DNA from: Mycolicibacterium thermoresistibile
Lineage (GTDB): Bacteria > Actinomycetota > Actinomycetes > Mycobacteriales > Mycobacteriaceae
Assembly: GCF_900187065.1 (NCBI RefSeq)
Contig: NZ_LT906483.1
Location: 620,001 to 684,000 of the forward strand
DNA: 64,000 nt
Reading direction: 5' to 3'
Shown here: positions 61,087 to 64,000 of the stretch, piece after piece
Layout: the number at the start of each line of letters is the position of its first letter
Position numbering within the stretch: the stretch's first letter is position 1
The notes under the pieces: model-generated
What the model saw: the letters and a program-made list of their open reading frames with translations, nothing else
Told to the model about the DNA's origin: nothing
Database searches by the model: none
Position numbers and translations under genes: made by a program

Positions 61087-62235
61087 TCAGCTGGCGAACC
61101 GCTGGGCCAACGCGCGCCGATCGACCTTGCCGATGCCGCGGCGCGGCAACCTGGTCAGGATGTGGATCTCGCGGGGCGCGGCGGTCCGGTCCAGGATCCG
61201 GGCGACGTGGGTGCGCAGGTCGTCCACCGACGGCGCCTCGGCGCCGGGTTTGAGCACCAGCGCGGCCACCACCCGCTGCCCCAGCCGGTCGTCGGGCACC
61301 CCGAACACCACGCTCTCGGCCACCGCCGGGTGGGTGTTCACCGCCGCCTCCACCACCTGCGGCAACACGGTCAGCCCACCGGTGCTGATCGCGTCGTCGA
61401 CCCGGCCCAGCACCCGCAGCGCGCCCGATTCATCGATGAGCCCGTAGTCATCGGTGCGGAACCAGCCCGGCTCGGCGAACGGGTCGGGCCACACCGGATT
61501 GCGGTAGCCCTTCGCCAGCACCGGCCCGCCCAGCAGGATGCGCGAGTCGTCGAGCCGCACCCGCACCCCGTCGAGCGGGAAGCCGTCGTACACGCAGCCG
61601 CCGGCGGTCTCGCTCATCCCGTAGGTGCGCACCACGTTGATCCCGGCGGCGACGGCCGGTTCGGCCACCGCCGCGGGTATCGGCCCGCCACCGATCAACA
61701 CCGCGTCCAACCGGGCCAGCGCCGCGGTGGCCTCGTCGTGGTGCAGCACCTTCGCCAGTTGTGCGGCCACCATCGCGGTGTAGCGCCGGGTGCCGGGGTC
61801 CATCTGGTCGATGGCCGCCACCAGATCGGCCGGCGCGAAGTTCGGGGCGATCGCGACCGGTGTGGTGCCGGCGATCAGGCTGCGCACCAGCACCTGCAGT
61901 CCGGCGATGTGTTCGGCGGGCAGCGCCAGCAACCACTGACCGGGCCCGCCGAGACGGTTGTGGGTGGCCTCGGCGCTGGCCCGCAACGCCACGGCGGTCA
62001 GCATGGCGCCCTTGGGGGTGCCGGTGGTTCCCGAGGTCGCCACCACCACCGCGACGTCGTCGTCGATGGGTTCACCGGCCCGCAGGGCGGTGGTCAGCAG
62101 TGCGCGGTCGCGGGCGTCGTCGGCGGGGACCGGCAGCAGCGCCGGAGAACGGTCTTCCAGCGCATCGGCCAGGGCGGGCAGTATCGCCAGCGCCTCAGCG
62201 CCGGCGGCGACGGATATCGGACGCAGCACGCTCAT
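61087..62235 (-). CDS. menE: o-Succinylbenzoate-CoA ligase
   Basis: ATP-dependent activation of o-succinylbenzoate in menaquinone synthesis; ANL (acyl-adenylate) family. The 382-residue protein has VVVATSGTTGTPKGAMLT (P-loop), VLIGGGPIPAAV, TYGMSETAGG, the hinge motif WFRTDDYGLIDESGALRVLGRVDDAISTGGLTVLP and the lysine-containing end RRGIGKVDRRAL. ATG at 62235 chosen; TTG at 62247 overlaps the previous stop (TTGA) and is also possible. The gene is shorter than most MenE, as in the mycobacterial Rv0542c type. Confidence 0.93.
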   Translation of the reverse strand: MSVLRPISVAAGAEALAILPALADALEDRSPALLPVPADDARDRALLTTALRAGEPIDDDVAVVVATSGTTGTPKGAMLTAVALRASAEATHNRLGGPGQWLLALPAEHIAGLQVLVRSLIAGTTPVAIAPNFAPADLVAAIDQMDPGTRRYTAMVAAQLAKVLHHDEATAALARLDAVLIGGGPIPAAVAEPAVAAGINVVRTYGMSETAGGCVYDGFPLDGVRVRLDDSRILLGGPVLAKGYRNPVWPDPFAEPGWFRTDDYGLIDESGALRVLGRVDDAISTGGLTVLPQVVEAAVNTHPAVAESVVFGVPDDRLGQRVVAALVLKPGAEAPSVDDLRTHVARILDRTAAPREIHILTRLPRRGIGKVDRRALAQRFAS

Positions 62236-62243
62236 CGGACACG

Positions 62244-62636
62244 TCAATCCTCAGTCATGCGCGTATCACGGCGCAGCGGATGGTCGGCGGGAATCTGGAC
62301 GAAGATCAGGGTCACGCCGTCGGGGTCGGTCACGTGCATCTCGTGCAGACCCCAGCGTTCCTGCCGGGCCTCCCGGGTGATCTGCACCCCCCGCTCGGTC
62401 AGTTCGGCCTGCGCCGCGTAGACGTCGCGGACCTGTAACCACAGTGCCCCCGAGAACCGGCCACCCGGCTCGCCGCCGCCGTGGCCGGCGATTTCGAGCA
62501 GCGTCTGGCCGGCGAAAAACACTGTGCCCCCCGGATATTCCCGGGCGATCGCCAACCCGATGAGGTCACGGTAGAACGCCAGCGTGCGCTGGTAGTCTGC
62601 CGGCCGGAGCAACACCCGGCTGGCCAGAATCTCCAT
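62244..62636 (-). CDS. Glyoxalase/VOC-superfamily protein (Rv0546c-like)
   Basis: Small VOC (glyoxalase/bleomycin-resistance/dioxygenase fold) protein of 130 residues. It has the paired beta-alpha-beta-beta-beta layout: MEILASRVLLRPADYQRTLAFYRDLIGL and later GLHEMHVTDPDGVTLIFVQIP, with ELTERGVQ. The metal ligands His/Glu are partly visible (LEIAGHGGG, HEMHV). Function unknown. Lies between menE and the SDR, as Rv0546c. Confidence 0.85.
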   Translation of the reverse strand: MEILASRVLLRPADYQRTLAFYRDLIGLAIAREYPGGTVFFAGQTLLEIAGHGGGEPGGRFSGALWLQVRDVYAAQAELTERGVQITREARQERWGLHEMHVTDPDGVTLIFVQIPADHPLRRDTRMTED

Positions 62637-62727
62637 GATGTCGTGTTTATCATCTCCGGCGCCGGGTTGTCCCGGCTCGGACCGGCGAGTCCCGGCCGCG
62701 CCGGCCCGCGGGCGCCGGTTCAGCCGA

Positions 62728-63615
62728 TCAGACGAAGACCGGCTGGATGCGCTGTCGTTTCATCACCGCGTTGACCACGCCGGGCGCGACGACGTTGAGC
62801 GCGCGGGCGGTGACGGCCATCCGGGGCGCGATCTGGATCGGCCGGTACCGGGCCGCACTGATCATCCAGTCGGCGGCTTCCTCGGCGCTGAGCGCGGGCA
62901 GGTTGTCGTACTCCCGGGTCGGCGCGATCATCGGGGTCTTGACCAGCGGATAGAACAGCGTGGTCGAGTGCACACCGAATTGGGACCACTCGGTCTCCAC
63001 CACCCGGCTGACCGCTGTCAGCGCCGCCTTGGAGGCGTTGTACACCGAGAACAGCGGCGACGCCTCGCTGAGCACACCCCAGGTGGACACGTTGATGATG
63101 TGGCCGTCGCCGCGCTCCCGCATCCCCGGCGCCAGCCCGCGGATCAGCCGCAGCGGCGCGTAGTAGTTCAGGTTCATGGTGCGTTCGACGTCGTGCCATC
63201 GCTCCAGCGACTCGGCGAGCGGGCGGCGGATCGATTTCCCGGCGTTGTTGATCAGGATGTCGACTCCGCCGAGGTCCTGTTCGATCTTGAGCACGAGTTC
63301 GTCGATCGCGTCGAGGTCGGTCAGGTCGCAGGCCAGCGCCCGCCCGGTGCCCCCGGCGGCGGTGAGCTCGTCGAGCACCTCGTCGAGCAACTGCTGCCGG
63401 CGCGCGACCAGCACCACGTGCGCGCCGCGCCGCGCGAACTTCCCGGCGGCGGCCGCCCCGATTCCCGACGACGCCCCGGTGATCAACACCCGTTTGCCGC
63501 GCAGCCCGACCGGCTCGCGGTCGGGGCGGTACTGCAGCAGCTGATCGACCAACGGCGGCCGCATCGTCGACAGCAGCAAACCGTTCGACAACCGGCGAAG
63601 CGGATTCCTCGTCAT
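62728..63615 (-). CDS. Short-chain dehydrogenase/reductase (Rv0547c-like)
   Basis: Classical SDR of 295 residues: [54 protein letters not shown] (Ser) and VYNASKAALTAVSRVVE (YxxxK). An N-terminal helical/basic extension (MTRNPLRRLSNGLLLSTMRPPLVDQLLQ) precedes the Rossmann fold. Substrate unknown. ATG at 63615 is supported by the family start; the longer upstream reading crosses menB. Follows menB on the minus strand, as in Rv0548c-Rv0547c. Confidence 0.9.
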   Translation of the reverse strand: MTRNPLRRLSNGLLLSTMRPPLVDQLLQYRPDREPVGLRGKRVLITGASSGIGAAAAGKFARRGAHVVLVARRQQLLDEVLDELTAAGGTGRALACDLTDLDAIDELVLKIEQDLGGVDILINNAGKSIRRPLAESLERWHDVERTMNLNYYAPLRLIRGLAPGMRERGDGHIINVSTWGVLSEASPLFSVYNASKAALTAVSRVVETEWSQFGVHSTTLFYPLVKTPMIAPTREYDNLPALSAEEAADWMISAARYRPIQIAPRMAVTARALNVVAPGVVNAVMKRQRIQPVFV

Positions 63616-63656
63616 CTCAGCGAGTCTAGGCGTCCCGGCTGCGATCTCCCGACCCG

Positions 63657-64000
63657 CTAGAAGTAGCGGGGGAACGCGCTCCAGTCCGGGTCGCGTTTCT
63701 CCAAGAACGCGTCGCGGCCCTCGACGGCCTCGTCGGTCATGTAGGCCAGCCGGGTGGCCTCCCCGGCGAAGACCTGCTGGCCCACCAGCCCGTCGTCGAT
63801 CAGGTTGAACGCGAACTTCAGCATCCGGATGGCGGTCGGCGACTTGCCGTTGATCTCGGCGGCCCACTGCAGCCCGGCGCGTTCCAGGTCGGCGTGGTCG
63901 ACGACCTCGTTGACCGCGCCCATCTGATGCATGGTCTCGGCGTCGTAGGCGCGGCCCAGGAAGAAGATCTCCCGGGCGAACTTCTGCCCGGTCTGGCGGG
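63657..64000 (-). CDS. menB: 1,4-dihydroxy-2-naphthoyl-CoA synthase, C-terminal part
   Basis: Dieckmann-type ring closure of o-succinylbenzoyl-CoA in menaquinone synthesis; crotonase fold. Only the C-terminal about 113 residues are in the window; the 5' part is past its right edge. The visible segment has FARE-IFFLGRAYDAETMHQMGAVNEVVDHADLE, PTAIRMLKFAFNLIDDG and the typical C-terminal DAFLEKRDPDWSAFPRYF, diagnostic of MenB rather than other crotonases. Located next to the SDR, glyoxalase and menE genes as in M. tuberculosis. Confidence 0.93.
   Translation of the reverse strand, partial: RQTGQKFAREIFFLGRAYDAETMHQMGAVNEVVDHADLERAGLQWAAEINGKSPTAIRMLKFAFNLIDDGLVGQQVFAGEATRLAYMTDEAVEGRDAFLEKRDPDWSAFPRYF

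Noticed and set aside
59977..62421. Long plus-strand open frame across the flavoprotein end, lipoprotein and menE
   Set aside because: Antisense to menE and the lipoprotein; composition of a shadow frame.

Overview
This window comes from a high-GC actinobacterium of the genus Mycobacterium in the broad sense, most likely a non-tuberculous (Mycolicibacterium-type) species. The evidence is the gene content and order: mycolate cyclopropane-type methyltransferase, hbhA, mshA, senX3-regX3, LprQ/LdtMt5, the hem cluster, a system II cytochrome c cluster and men genes run in nearly the same order as M. tuberculosis Rv0467 to Rv0548c. Many starts are GTG or TTG, many genes overlap by 4 bases (ATGA/GTGA), and codon third positions are strongly G/C. 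Rv numbers used here are recalled synteny assignments, not database hits. No rRNA, tRNA, CRISPR array, insertion sequence or prophage was seen.

Layout. 0-9 kb: end of isocitrate lyase, fadB2, a mycolate methyltransferase, a PPK2-family kinase coupled to a MadR-like TetR regulator, a DUF445 membrane protein, an XRE regulator with a clear operator, hbhA, small envelope proteins and deoC. 9-20.7 kb: DUF2993 protein and nitrilase, murB, L,D-transpeptidase lipoprotein, SDR, ROK regulator, mshA, a YbjN-like protein, a 490-bp repeat-filled gap, gpm1 and senX3-regX3. 20.7-31 kb: Rv0495c-like protein, ppx, Rv0497-0499 homologues, proC, a small HTH protein, the 33-residue ribosomal protein bS22 (with a leader hairpin), galE2, an acyltransferase, a hot-dog dehydratase and a HAD phosphatase. 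31-36.4 kb: glutaredoxin-like protein, then hemA-hemC-hemD-hemB.

36.4-43.5 kb is the accessory part. Four small membrane-protein genes are chained by stop-start overlaps behind hemB and lead into a macrolide-phosphotransferase-like gene carrying a one-base frameshift. Then come an MpaB-type oxygenase, a TetR regulator, an MGT-type glycosyltransferase and several small oxidoreductase-like genes. 43.5-51.4 kb: hemL, a phosphatase, the cytochrome c maturation set (thioredoxin lipoprotein, CcdA, ResB, CcsA), a tandem palindrome array, a MinD/ParA-like ATPase and two small membrane proteins. 51.4-56.5 kb (minus strand): a six-gene MoxR-DUF58-VWA operon sitting where M. tuberculosis has PE_PGRS6/fabH. 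56.5-64 kb: menA, methylthioadenosine phosphorylase, an alpha/beta hydrolase, a nitronate-monooxygenase-like flavoprotein, an unknown lipoprotein, then menE, glyoxalase-like, SDR and the end of menB.

Functional themes: tetrapyrrole synthesis (hemA/C/D/B/L) next to cytochrome c assembly; menaquinone synthesis (menA/E/B); cell-wall building and thiol protection (murB, LdtMt5, mshA); phosphate and polyphosphate control (SenX3-RegX3, Ppx, PPK2). Relative to M. tuberculosis the window lacks pcaA, cmaA2, Rv0488, Rv0492-0494, mmpS2/mmpL2, the PE/PPE genes and the Rv0536-0541 block. The most notable signals are the frameshifted macrolide-kinase-like gene near an MGT glycosyltransferase, the bS22 leader hairpin, the 49.5-kb palindrome array, the 17.5-kb duplicated repeats, the hemC rare-codon patch and the inserted MoxR operon.
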